Of a stretch of DNA of 64,000 nucleotides, positions 17,495 through 26,912 are shown one piece after another. The DNA comes from Pseudomonadota bacterium. Lineage in GTDB: Bacteria > Pseudomonadota > Alphaproteobacteria > Rhizobiales > Rhizobiaceae. The translations under genes were made by a program, and so were the position numbers. Under the pieces are notes generated by a model. The model did not search any database. It was given only the letters and a program-made list of their open reading frames with translations, and was not told the origin of the DNA. Each line of letters begins with the position of its first letter. Position 1 is the first letter of the stretch. The stretch is taken from NCBI GenBank assembly GCA_023390055.1, contig JAEWDP010000155.1, positions 1-64,000 of the forward strand. Reading direction: 5' to 3'.

Positions 17495-17527
17495 AACGGC
17501 GGTCCGCATCGCGCGACCGCCGTTTTT
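17495..17527 (+). terminator. Terminator/attenuator between TAXI receptor and TRAP permease
   Basis: AACGGCGGTC (17495-17504) pairs perfectly with GACCGCCGTT (17515-17524), loop 10, and runs into TTTTT then CTCTTTTCC. This has the form of a full intrinsic terminator inside the operon. Partial read-through would give much more binding protein than permease. Confidence 0.85.
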
Positions 17528-17561
17528 CTCTTTTCCAAATCAAGCTGAGGGAACCGTCACA

Positions 17562-19607
17562 ATGGCCGACAGCGAGCAGATCGTTCCGATGGAACTGGAT
17601 GAAGCAAAGGCGCGCCAGCTCGAAGAACAGTTCGATTCGGAACTTCGCTTCCGGCCACTGGCACCGTTCATCGCCCGACTTGTCGGCGGTGCGCTCGTTG
17701 TCTTGTCGATCTTCCATTATTATACGGCGGGCTTCGGGCTTTTATCCGAGGTCCTCCATCGCGGCATCCATCTTTCCTTTGTCCTCGGACTGATCTTTCT
17801 CGTCTTTCCCTTCTCCACAAAGGGGTATGATCAACCTGCGACGGCAACGCTTCTCAGACCATTCGGCATTTCGCTGTTCGATTGGGGGCTAACGATCGGT
17901 GCCATCGTTGCGGTCCTCCATGTACCCTTCATTCCGCTTGACGACCTTGCCTTTCGGGTCGGCAATCCGACAACCACCGACGTCGTGCTTGGCGGCATAC
18001 TGATCATTGTTCTTCTGGAGGCCACACGACGCTCCGTCGGCTGGCCGTTGCCGATCATTGCCATCCTGTTCATGGCCTATTCGCTCTATGGACCATCGAT
18101 GCCTGGGATTCTTGTCCATCCAGGCGCCTCGGTTTCACAGCTGATCAACCACCTTTACCTGACCAGCCAGGGAATATACGGCATCGCGCTCGGGGTTGTC
18201 GCAACCTATGTCTTCCATTTCGTCCTTTTCGGGGTCTTTGCGACACGCATCGGGCTTGGGCAGCTCTTCCTCGATTGCGCGGCCTGGGTGGCGGGACGCT
18301 TTGCCGGGGGGCCGGCCAAGGTCTCCATCTTCGGCTCGGCCCTTTTCGGCATGATCTCGGGTTCTTCGGTTGCCAACACCGTCACCGTCGGTTCGCTGAC
18401 GATCCCGGCCATGATCAGAATGGGTTACAAGCGTCCGTTTGCAGCGGCCGTCGAGGCAGCATCGTCGACTGGTGGCCAGATCACGCCGCCGATCATGGGG
18501 GCTGCAGCCTTCCTGATGATCGAATTCCTCAATCTGCCCTACACGACCATTATCCTGGCCGCGATCGTACCTGCCTTCATGCATTTTTTCGGCGTCCTCG
18601 TGCAGGTACATTTCGAGGCAAAACGCTCCGGCATGCGCGGCATGACACGGGAGGAATTGCCTGATCTGAAGGAAGCCTTCAAGCGCGACTGGCCGACAGT
18701 CATTCCCCTTATCGCGCTGATCTATGTCCTTTTGTCCGGTTATACGCCATACCTTGCCGCGTTCTGGGGCATTACGCTGTGTGTCGTTGTCGGCCTCGTC
18801 AATCCGCGCAGGCGCATGTCCGTGACGGAAATCCTTGAGAGCCTGCGTGACGGTGCCAAATACGCATTGGCCGTTGGGGCGGCGGCAGCGACGGTCGGCA
18901 TTGTCGTTGGTGTGGTGACACTCACCGGCGTCGGCTTCAAGATTTCCTATATTGTCACGACGACGGCCGCCCAGATTGCAGATTTCATCGGCATCTTGGT
19001 TCCGGCAGCATGGTTTGGGCCCCAGACACTCACGCTTCTGTTCACGCTGATCATGACCGGGGTCGTATGCATCCTGATGGGTTGCGGCATTCCGACGACA
19101 GCCAACTACATCATCATGGCAACGATCGCGGCTCCGACGCTCGGCATGCTGGGCGTAGAACCAATTGTCGCACATTTCTTCGTCTTCTATTACGGTGTCT
19201 TGGCCGACATCACGCCACCCGTCGCGCTTGCGGCCTATGCAGCCGCCGGCATGGCGGGCGCGGACCCGTTCAGGACGGGCAATACCGCTTTCCGGCTCGG
19301 GCTTGGAAAGGTCCTCGTGCCATTCGTGTTCGTCTTCTCGCCCTCCTTGCTTCTGGTGACGGCCGACTTCACATGGACGAATTTCCTGATTGCCTTCATC
19401 GGCTGCGTACTGGGCATAACCTGCCTCGGCGCGGCCTTGTCAGGCTTCATGCTTGTTCACATGAAGCGATGGGAGGGGCTGCTGCTGATTGCCGCGGCAA
19501 TCCTACTGGTCGTTCCCGAAATGACGTCATCACTAATCGGGTTTTGCCTCATGGTACCGGTCGTGCTTCGGCAAGTTGCCGCAAGTCGCCGGACTATCGT
19601 GGCCTAG
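17562..19607 (+). CDS. TRAP transporter permease, fused DctQ-DctM type
   Basis: Membrane component of the TAXI-TRAP importer, 681 residues, driven by an ion gradient. The N-terminal third (about 35-200) has four hydrophobic helices corresponding to the small DctQ part, and the rest is the large DctM part with about 12 or more helices and conserved stretches SGSSVANTVTVGSLTIPAMIR reduced here to its core GSSVANTVTVGS, and EAASSTGGQITPPIMGAAAF near the first half of DctM. A second repeat (GCGIPTTANYIIMA, DITPPVALAAYAAA) is seen further on. The GAGGGA site supports the ATG. It lies directly after the receptor gene. Confidence 0.93.
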   Translation: MADSEQIVPMELDEAKARQLEEQFDSELRFRPLAPFIARLVGGALVVLSIFHYYTAGFGLLSEVLHRGIHLSFVLGLIFLVFPFSTKGYDQPATATLLRPFGISLFDWGLTIGAIVAVLHVPFIPLDDLAFRVGNPTTTDVVLGGILIIVLLEATRRSVGWPLPIIAILFMAYSLYGPSMPGILVHPGASVSQLINHLYLTSQGIYGIALGVVATYVFHFVLFGVFATRIGLGQLFLDCAAWVAGRFAGGPAKVSIFGSALFGMISGSSVANTVTVGSLTIPAMIRMGYKRPFAAAVEAASSTGGQITPPIMGAAAFLMIEFLNLPYTTIILAAIVPAFMHFFGVLVQVHFEAKRSGMRGMTREELPDLKEAFKRDWPTVIPLIALIYVLLSGYTPYLAAFWGITLCVVVGLVNPRRRMSVTEILESLRDGAKYALAVGAAAATVGIVVGVVTLTGVGFKISYIVTTTAAQIADFIGILVPAAWFGPQTLTLLFTLIMTGVVCILMGCGIPTTANYIIMATIAAPTLGMLGVEPIVAHFFVFYYGVLADITPPVALAAYAAAGMAGADPFRTGNTAFRLGLGKVLVPFVFVFSPSLLLVTADFTWTNFLIAFIGCVLGITCLGAALSGFMLVHMKRWEGLLLIAAAILLVVPEMTSSLIGFCLMVPVVLRQVAASRRTIVA

Positions 19608-19642
19608 CGACGAATGTATCCGGTGTTGGTGTCAGAAGCTGC

Positions 19643-19717
19643 CCATCCACAACGGTCAATTGTTATTGTTGCGTTTTCCCTTTCTTATCCACAGTCGAAA
19701 ATTGGGGCTGTGGATGC
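19643..19717. promoter_or_regulatory. Cluster of DnaA-box-like motifs upstream of dnaB
   Basis: The 193-base gap before dnaB holds an exact DnaA box TTATCCACA (19685-19693) and two 7/9 matches, CCATCCACA (19643-19651) and, inverted, GCATCCACA (19709-19717). The first and last of the right-hand pair form a perfect inverted repeat ATCCACAG / CTGTGGAT (19687-19694, 19708-19715). DnaA could bind here to regulate dnaB; this is inferred. Confidence 0.5.
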
Positions 19718-19800
19718 TGGCTGTTTCTGCGATCAGGCCCGGTCATCGTCTTCAAACTGCTGTAAGATGACTGCGATTCTCAAGACACCGATTGGACGAC

Positions 19801-21303
<1,503 letters not shown>

Positions 21304-21323
21304 TCCTTCAAAAGGCAGCCGAG

Positions 21324-21623
21324 CTAAAGCCCTGTCGCCCGCAAAACTGCGACACAGGTCACACCGATCAGGACGCTTGGCAGGAGCGACAGGCGCAGAG
21401 CTGCCAGTACGGTCGCAATGCAGGCGATCGTCTCGGCAATCCCGGTTGACAACGCTGTTGGCACGATAACGGCCGTCAAGACTGCGGGCGGAATGGCTTC
21501 CAGCATTCGCTTCATGCGGCCCTTCGGTTTCACGAAGCGGACGAGAACCAGACCTCCGAAACGGGTCGCAAGCGTTGCGACCGTCATTGCGACAATGGCG
21601 GCAAGGGTTGATGTCGCGATCAT
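21324..21623 (-). CDS. AzlD family branched-chain amino acid transport protein
   Basis: Small membrane protein of 99 residues with about three to four helices, of the AzlD family. AzlD pairs with AzlC to export branched-chain amino acids or their analogues. Conserved elements include TRFGGLVL near the start and the long helix with VPTALSTG. Its ATG overlaps the azlC stop (ATGA), so the two are translated together. It lies last in an araC-azlC-azlD set on the minus strand. Confidence 0.9.
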   Translation of the reverse strand: MIATSTLAAIVAMTVATLATRFGGLVLVRFVKPKGRMKRMLEAIPPAVLTAVIVPTALSTGIAETIACIATVLAALRLSLLPSVLIGVTCVAVLRATGL

Positions 21624-22327
21624 GACACTTCATCCTCGTCGTCGTCAGGACCGATGGCTGCGCAGACAAGACCTGCGCCGGCGCCCGCCATGACATACCA
21701 CACGCCACCGGCCATCTGGTGAACCAGAAGCGCTGACAGGGCACTCGCGGCAACGATGATACCTGTCCGTGGCCCCTTCCAGAACCTGGCAACCAGTACG
21801 ATGAAGACAGCCGGAAAGGCAAAATCGAGCCCTATGACGGTCAGGTCGCCCAGGATATTACCCAGGAGCGCTCCCAGAAGGGTCGAGACCACCCAAGCGA
21901 GATAGAACGGAACAACGATGCCGGCATACCAGGCGGGCGCAAGACCCGCTTGCGTGCGGGCCTGCATTTCCGACATGGCCCATAATTCGTCGGCGAGGAA
22001 GGGCATGGCAACAAATTTCGCGACCTTGTCGAAGCGCTGCATCTTGCCGGCAATTGAAGCCCCCATCAGCACGTGCCGCAAGTTGACCAGAAGTGCAGCA
22101 AAGCCCATAGCCGACCAGCTTGCGGGATGGGACCAGATATCCATTGCGACGAATTGCGAACCGCCGGCAAACACCATGGCACTCATCAAGACCGCTTCAG
22201 CGACCGAAAGGTCCTTTGACACGGCAACGGCACCAAAGACTGCGCCGACCGGCATGACGGCAACCAGAAGAGGAAGGATGGCGCGCGCACCGGCGGAAAA
22301 ATCCGCCCACCTCGCACGAGTGGACAT
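21620..22327 (-). CDS. AzlC family branched-chain amino acid exporter subunit
   Basis: AzlC family membrane protein, 235 residues. Typical features are the N-terminal FSAGARAILPLLVAVMPVG, GGSQFVAMDIW and the LVNLRHVLMGASIA motif around residue 90. The start MSTRARWADF is supported by GGAG eight bases upstream; an upstream in-frame extension has no family resemblance. It overlaps azlD by 4 bases. An AraC-type gene sits 73 bases upstream in the same direction and probably controls it. Confidence 0.92.
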   Translation of the reverse strand: MSTRARWADFSAGARAILPLLVAVMPVGAVFGAVAVSKDLSVAEAVLMSAMVFAGGSQFVAMDIWSHPASWSAMGFAALLVNLRHVLMGASIAGKMQRFDKVAKFVAMPFLADELWAMSEMQARTQAGLAPAWYAGIVVPFYLAWVVSTLLGALLGNILGDLTVIGLDFAFPAVFIVLVARFWKGPRTGIIVAASALSALLVHQMAGGVWYVMAGAGAGLVCAAIGPDDDEDEVS

Positions 22328-22400
22328 TATGAATACTCCAAACCGACTGAGACACGGGTCTCCTAGATCCCAGACCCAAGTGTGTCTTGAACGAAAGTGA

Positions 22401-23258
22401 TCACGTGGCGCGATACTGTCCGGGTGTAATACCGGTTCTGGCCTTGAAGTGACGGGTGAAATGCGCCTGATCTGCAAAGCCGCATTCAAGGGCGACGTTC
22501 GCCGGCGTCTGCCCCGCACGCAGCAAGGAGCGCGCGCGCCGAATGCGAAGATCCGTCAGGAAAGCATGCGGCGTGATATGAAATTCCTTGCGGAACGTAC
22601 GAATGAGATGTGCACGGCTAAGTCCTGCGACGCGCGCCAGTTCCTCCAGCCCGATGTCCATGCCGACATTATCGCACAGATAATCACGTGCGCGTTGCGC
22701 AGCACTTGCCGCGCGTGTCGCAACCGGAGCAATTGTTGAGTGACCGTGGCGGCGCAAGAGTGCAACCAGGACCGAAAACATACCCTCGTCCGCCTCCAGC
22801 AATCCGACATTATTCTCCAGTCGACGGTGCGCGATCTGGAATGCGAACGCCATGTCGAAATCGAGCGGCAAGTGATCGACAAAGGCGGGAATACCGTGAA
22901 CGGCACGGCCGGTCACATCTTCGAGAACATCGCGCATAAGGGCGGCATCCGGATAGATCATCCGGTAGCGGTAACCGCTTCCACCTGGCGCACCATCGTG
23001 AACCTCGCCGGGATTGATGAGGTAGAGCCGTCCCGGCCCCGTCTGCTCGCGAGCGCCCCTGATGGTTGATATCTGCGTCCCGCTTTCGATCGCACCGATA
23101 CTGTAGGTGTCGTGAGCGTGGGGCGCATATTGGTGCGTCAGGAAGGTCGCGCTGAGACATTCCATGCCGTCGAACCGCCTGTCACGCCAGAAACGCGTGG
23201 TCTCGGCATCGGCGAGCGGCGTGACGTTCAGTGCATATTCCTGCGAAACATTGTGCAT
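22401..23258 (-). CDS. AraC family transcriptional regulator
   Basis: Regulator of 285 residues with an N-terminal cupin-like AraC ligand-binding domain (HQYAPHAHDTYSIG, LYLINPGEVHDG) and a C-terminal double helix-turn-helix domain (about 190-285) ending with ALECGFADQAHFTRHFKART, the AraC signature. This architecture is common next to azlC/LysE-type amino acid exporters. It is upstream of azlC in the same orientation and divergent from alr, with 109 bases between; its inducer may be an amino acid, which is inferred. Confidence 0.92.
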   Translation of the reverse strand: MHNVSQEYALNVTPLADAETTRFWRDRRFDGMECLSATFLTHQYAPHAHDTYSIGAIESGTQISTIRGAREQTGPGRLYLINPGEVHDGAPGGSGYRYRMIYPDAALMRDVLEDVTGRAVHGIPAFVDHLPLDFDMAFAFQIAHRRLENNVGLLEADEGMFSVLVALLRRHGHSTIAPVATRAASAAQRARDYLCDNVGMDIGLEELARVAGLSRAHLIRTFRKEFHITPHAFLTDLRIRRARSLLRAGQTPANVALECGFADQAHFTRHFKARTGITPGQYRAT

Positions 23259-23367
23259 GGCCTTAATTTTACCCGACGGGGTTTTAGCGTCTTGAACAAA
23301 AATGATAGGTTGGCTCTAAAGTACACGCAACCGCCACCATCCCGATATCACGACTTCCAGGAACTCC

Positions 23368-24522
23368 ATGACCGATCAAGACATCATTTCCGTCGAAGAT
23401 TTCGACATTGCCCCCGTACGCCTGACTGTCGACCTTGCAGCACTGACCGGCAACTGGCGCGACATGGCGCGGCGCTCGGGCAATGCCCGTACTGCTGCCG
23501 TCGTCAAGGCAGATGCATATGGCCTCGGCCTGGAAGATTGTGGGACAGCCCTTTACGAGGCGGGAGCACGCGACTTCTTCGTGGCTGCCGTTCAGGAAGG
23601 CGCAACATTGCGCACTTTTGCGCCCGATGCCCGCATCTTCGTTCTGTCCGGCATCTGGCCCGGACAGGAACAAATGTTCTTTGACAACGATCTCGTGCCG
23701 GTCCTGGCGTCACAGGAACAGCTTGCCTTGTGGATGGCCATTATCTCCGAACGTGGTGACCACCCATGTGCGTTGCAGGTGGACACGGGTTTCAACCGCC
23801 TTGGCCTGCCGCTCAACGATGCATTGGCACTGGCGGCGGATGTCTCTCGACCTGCGAGCTTCTCACCGGTTCTTGTCTTGTCGCATCTCCATAGCGGCGA
23901 CACACCGTCATCGCCGGCGAACAAGGCTCAACTTTTGTCGTTTCAAAAGGTTAGCGAGGCTTTTGAAGGAATAGATTCAAGTCTTTCCGCCTCGGCCGGC
24001 ATCTTCCTCGGTCCGGACTATCATTTCGATCTTACGCGTCCGGGGATCGCGCTTTACGGTGGTGAAGCGGTGAACGGAATGAAACCTCTCAGGCCTGTTG
24101 CAAAGGCAGAGGCCAGGATCATCCAGATCCGCAATGCCGCGACAGGCGAGACGGTAAGCTATGGTGCAACCTATCAGCTGGCCAGACCCAGTCGGCTTGC
24201 GATTGCATCGGTCGGCTATGCCGACGGCTATCTCCGTTCGCTGTCGGGATCAGGCATCCCCTTGCGTGCCGGTGGCACGCGGGGTGCTTTTGGTTTCATT
24301 GCCGGTCATCGTGTCCCGGTCATTGGTCGTGTCACCATGGATCTGACGATCTTCGACGTTACCAACGTGCCGGAAAGCGAAATCCGCACGGGCGACTATA
24401 TCGAGCTGTTTGGTCCCAATATCCCTGTCGATGACCTGGCGCGCGCTGCCGGGACAATCGGCTATGAAGTTCTGACAAGCCTTGGGTTGCGCTATGAGCG
24501 CCTTTATCTCGACGCCGACTAG
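23368..24522 (+). CDS. alr: alanine racemase
   Basis: PLP-dependent racemase that supplies D-alanine for peptidoglycan. The 384-residue protein has the PLP Lys47 in AAVVKADAYGLG, the barrel segments QVDTGFNRLGLP and LSHLHSGD, and the second catalytic Tyr in SVGYADGY of the C-terminal domain. The ATG follows CCAGGAACTCC. It is divergent from the AraC gene and followed by 179 bases before radA. The position between dnaB and radA is conserved in rhizobia. Confidence 0.96.
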   Translation: MTDQDIISVEDFDIAPVRLTVDLAALTGNWRDMARRSGNARTAAVVKADAYGLGLEDCGTALYEAGARDFFVAAVQEGATLRTFAPDARIFVLSGIWPGQEQMFFDNDLVPVLASQEQLALWMAIISERGDHPCALQVDTGFNRLGLPLNDALALAADVSRPASFSPVLVLSHLHSGDTPSSPANKAQLLSFQKVSEAFEGIDSSLSASAGIFLGPDYHFDLTRPGIALYGGEAVNGMKPLRPVAKAEARIIQIRNAATGETVSYGATYQLARPSRLAIASVGYADGYLRSLSGSGIPLRAGGTRGAFGFIAGHRVPVIGRVTMDLTIFDVTNVPESEIRTGDYIELFGPNIPVDDLARAAGTIGYEVLTSLGLRYERLYLDAD

Positions 24523-24701
24523 GAAGCCGGTCTGGACAATCAGGTCGGCGCGAGACGCAATTTCAACGTCACGGACAACGGCTACACCTGCGGTGGCGCT
24601 TCGATCGTGACAATGGGAATTGCAAGACAGGTCGTTAACTGGTTTAAGGGCGATTGTTCCTAGTTTGTTCCAATTCTGACCTCTCCTTTGGCGACGGCGA
24701 C

Positions 24702-26105
24702 ATGGCGAAAGCAAAAACTCAATTCACATGCCAGAACTGCGGCACTGTCCACACCCGATGGGCCGGCAAATGTGATGGTTGCGGCGCGTGGAACACGATT
24801 GTCGAAGAAGACCCGATGGGCGGCATTGGTGGCGGACCAACAAGGGCTCCCAAGAAAGGGAGACCCGTTACCCTCACGACCTTGTCCGGGGAAATCGAGG
24901 AAGCTCCGCGCGTGCCTTCGGGAATTTCCGAACTTGATCGGGCAACCGGAGGCGGTTTCGTACGTGGCTCGGCCGTTCTGGTCGGGGGGGATCCGGGGAT
25001 CGGAAAATCAACCCTTCTGATGCAGGCTGCCGCAGCCCTGTCGAGGCGTGGCCACCGCATAATCTATGTTTCAGGGGAAGAGGCGGTCGCACAGGTCCGG
25101 CTGCGGGCACAGCGGCTGGATGCGGCGACGACGGATGTCCTCCTGGCGGCCGAAACCAATGTCGAAGACATTCTTGCCACGCTTGGCGACGGCAAGCGGC
25201 CTGACCTTGTCATTATCGATTCCATCCAGACGCTTTGGAGCGACACGGCCGATTCGGCACCCGGAACCGTCACCCAGGTGAGAACCGGTGTGCAGGCAAT
25301 GATCCGTTTTGCCAAGCAGACCGGTGCTGCGATGGTTCTGGTCGGACATGTCACCAAGGAGGGGCAGATTGCCGGTCCCCGCGTTGTCGAGCACATGGTC
25401 GATGCGGTCCTCTATTTCGAAGGTGATCGCGGTCACCATTACCGGATCTTGAGGACAGTCAAGAATCGTTTCGGACCGACTGACGAAATCGGCGTGTTTG
25501 AAATGTCCGACAAGGGCCTGCGAGAGGTCTCCAACCCGTCGGAACTTTTCCTCGGGGAGCGCAATGCAAAATCGCCAGGTGCTGCCGTCTTCGCCGGTAT
25601 GGAAGGCACGCGCCCGGTGCTCGTCGAGGTGCAGGCTCTCGTTGCGGCGACATCGCTCGGGACCCCGAGACGAGCCGTGGTGGGGTGGGAGCCGTCACGT
25701 CTGGCCATGATCCTGGCCGTGCTCGAAGCGCATTGCGGTGTGCGACTCGGACAGCATGATGTCTATCTCAATGTGGCAGGCGGTTACCGTATCTCAGAGC
25801 CGGCAGCCGATCTTGCCGTCGCTTCTGCACTGGTTTCTTCATTGGCGGGATCTGCCCTTCCCTCCGACTGCGTCTATTTCGGGGAGATCAGCCTGTCGGG
25901 TGCGGTGAGGCCGGTTTCGCAGACGGCGCAACGGCTGAAAGAGGCGGAAAAACTGGGTTTTGGCAGCGCATTGCTTCCGGCAAGCTCAGCTGAATTGCCA
26001 AAGTCGTCCAACTGTCGCTGGACCGAAATAGAAGATCTTGCAGACCTCGTCAGCCGGATTGCTGGATCCGCAACGAAATTTGCCAAACCGCAGGAAGATG
26101 ATTGA
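24702..26105 (+). CDS. radA: DNA repair protein RadA
   Basis: RadA is a DnaB-like ATPase that promotes branch migration in recombination. The 467-residue protein has the N-terminal zinc finger (Cys10, Cys13, Cys24, Cys27), Walker A GGDPGIGKST (95-104), the RadA-specific KNRFG motif, and the C-terminal Lon-like domain (EPAADLAVASALVSS). The start MAKAKTQFTCQNCG matches the family; an upstream frame adds 16 residues without homology. CvpA and purF follow on the same strand. Confidence 0.96.
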   Translation: MAKAKTQFTCQNCGTVHTRWAGKCDGCGAWNTIVEEDPMGGIGGGPTRAPKKGRPVTLTTLSGEIEEAPRVPSGISELDRATGGGFVRGSAVLVGGDPGIGKSTLLMQAAAALSRRGHRIIYVSGEEAVAQVRLRAQRLDAATTDVLLAAETNVEDILATLGDGKRPDLVIIDSIQTLWSDTADSAPGTVTQVRTGVQAMIRFAKQTGAAMVLVGHVTKEGQIAGPRVVEHMVDAVLYFEGDRGHHYRILRTVKNRFGPTDEIGVFEMSDKGLREVSNPSELFLGERNAKSPGAAVFAGMEGTRPVLVEVQALVAATSLGTPRRAVVGWEPSRLAMILAVLEAHCGVRLGQHDVYLNVAGGYRISEPAADLAVASALVSSLAGSALPSDCVYFGEISLSGAVRPVSQTAQRLKEAEKLGFGSALLPASSAELPKSSNCRWTEIEDLADLVSRIAGSATKFAKPQEDD

Positions 26106-26192
26106 TCTTCCGTTAGCGGCATCACTGATGTAAGAGACTGCCGAAACGCGGGGGGCCGTGAGAGAACGGCCAAGTCTTGGAGTAGATCTTTC

Positions 26193-26780
26193 ATGCCCAT
26201 CACGATCTTTGACGGTATCGTCATCGGCGTAACGCTGTTTTCTGCCGTGCTTGCCATGGTTCGCGGCTTTTCCCGCGAGGTACTGTCAATCGCAAGCTGG
26301 GTGGGATCTGTTGCCGCGGCTTACTATCTCTACCCTCTGCTCGTGCCTTATGCACAAAATTACACGACCGACGACCGCATCGCGATTGCGGCGTCTGCCG
26401 GCATCATCTTCATTGTCGCACTGATCATCATTTCATTCATCACCTCACGCATCGCCGACTTCATTATCGACAGCCGTATCGGCGCGCTCGACAGAACCCT
26501 TGGCTTCCTTTTCGGCGCCGCACGCGGCATTTTGCTTCTCGTTGTCGCCGTTGCGTTCTGGAACTGGCTGGTCGATGCACGATCGCAGCCGGACTGGATC
26601 AGCCATTCGAAGTCCAAGCCATTCCTCGATACACTTGTCGGACGCCTGGAAGCTGTCCTGCCGGACGATATCGAACCGCAGATCCGCGCCCGCATCTCGG
26701 GCCAGGAAGAGGTGCCGGCCGATGATGCAACCACCGGAGATCTGCCACCGGCGGAAGACGTGCCTGCGACAAATAATTGA
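26193..26780 (+). CDS. CvpA family protein
   Basis: Membrane protein of 195 residues with four predicted helices within the first 115 residues and a soluble acidic tail rich in Asp, Glu and Pro. CvpA family members are encoded next to purF and have been linked to colicin V production and envelope stress; the true function is unclear. The start MPITIFDGIVIGV matches the family. It lies between radA (87-base gap) and purF (132-base gap). Confidence 0.92.
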   Translation: MPITIFDGIVIGVTLFSAVLAMVRGFSREVLSIASWVGSVAAAYYLYPLLVPYAQNYTTDDRIAIAASAGIIFIVALIIISFITSRIADFIIDSRIGALDRTLGFLFGAARGILLLVVAVAFWNWLVDARSQPDWISHSKSKPFLDTLVGRLEAVLPDDIEPQIRARISGQEEVPADDATTGDLPPAEDVPATNN

Positions 26781-26812
26781 CGTTTTGTTGCGCTTGATGC
26801 GCCGCAAACCGA

Positions 26813-26826
26813 TACCATCTATGGTA
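26813..26826. promoter_or_regulatory. Perfect palindrome upstream of purF
   Basis: TACCATCTATGGTA is a perfect 6+2+6 palindrome about 87 bases before the purF start, next to a TACTAT that could serve as a -10. It could be an operator for a purine regulator, but no known consensus is matched and chance is possible. Confidence 0.3.
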
Positions 26827-26912
26827 CTATTCGAAATGCGCGTTAAACGGCCGGCATGGGCATCATCATTCCCGGCGGTTTCTTCCATTTTTCCGAAAGG
26901 CAAGGGCCTCTG

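Noticed and set aside
18135..19175. 346-codon minus-strand frame opposite the TRAP permease.
   Set aside because: A shadow of a membrane protein gene; it is His/Asp/Arg-rich with no ribosome-binding site and no known domain.
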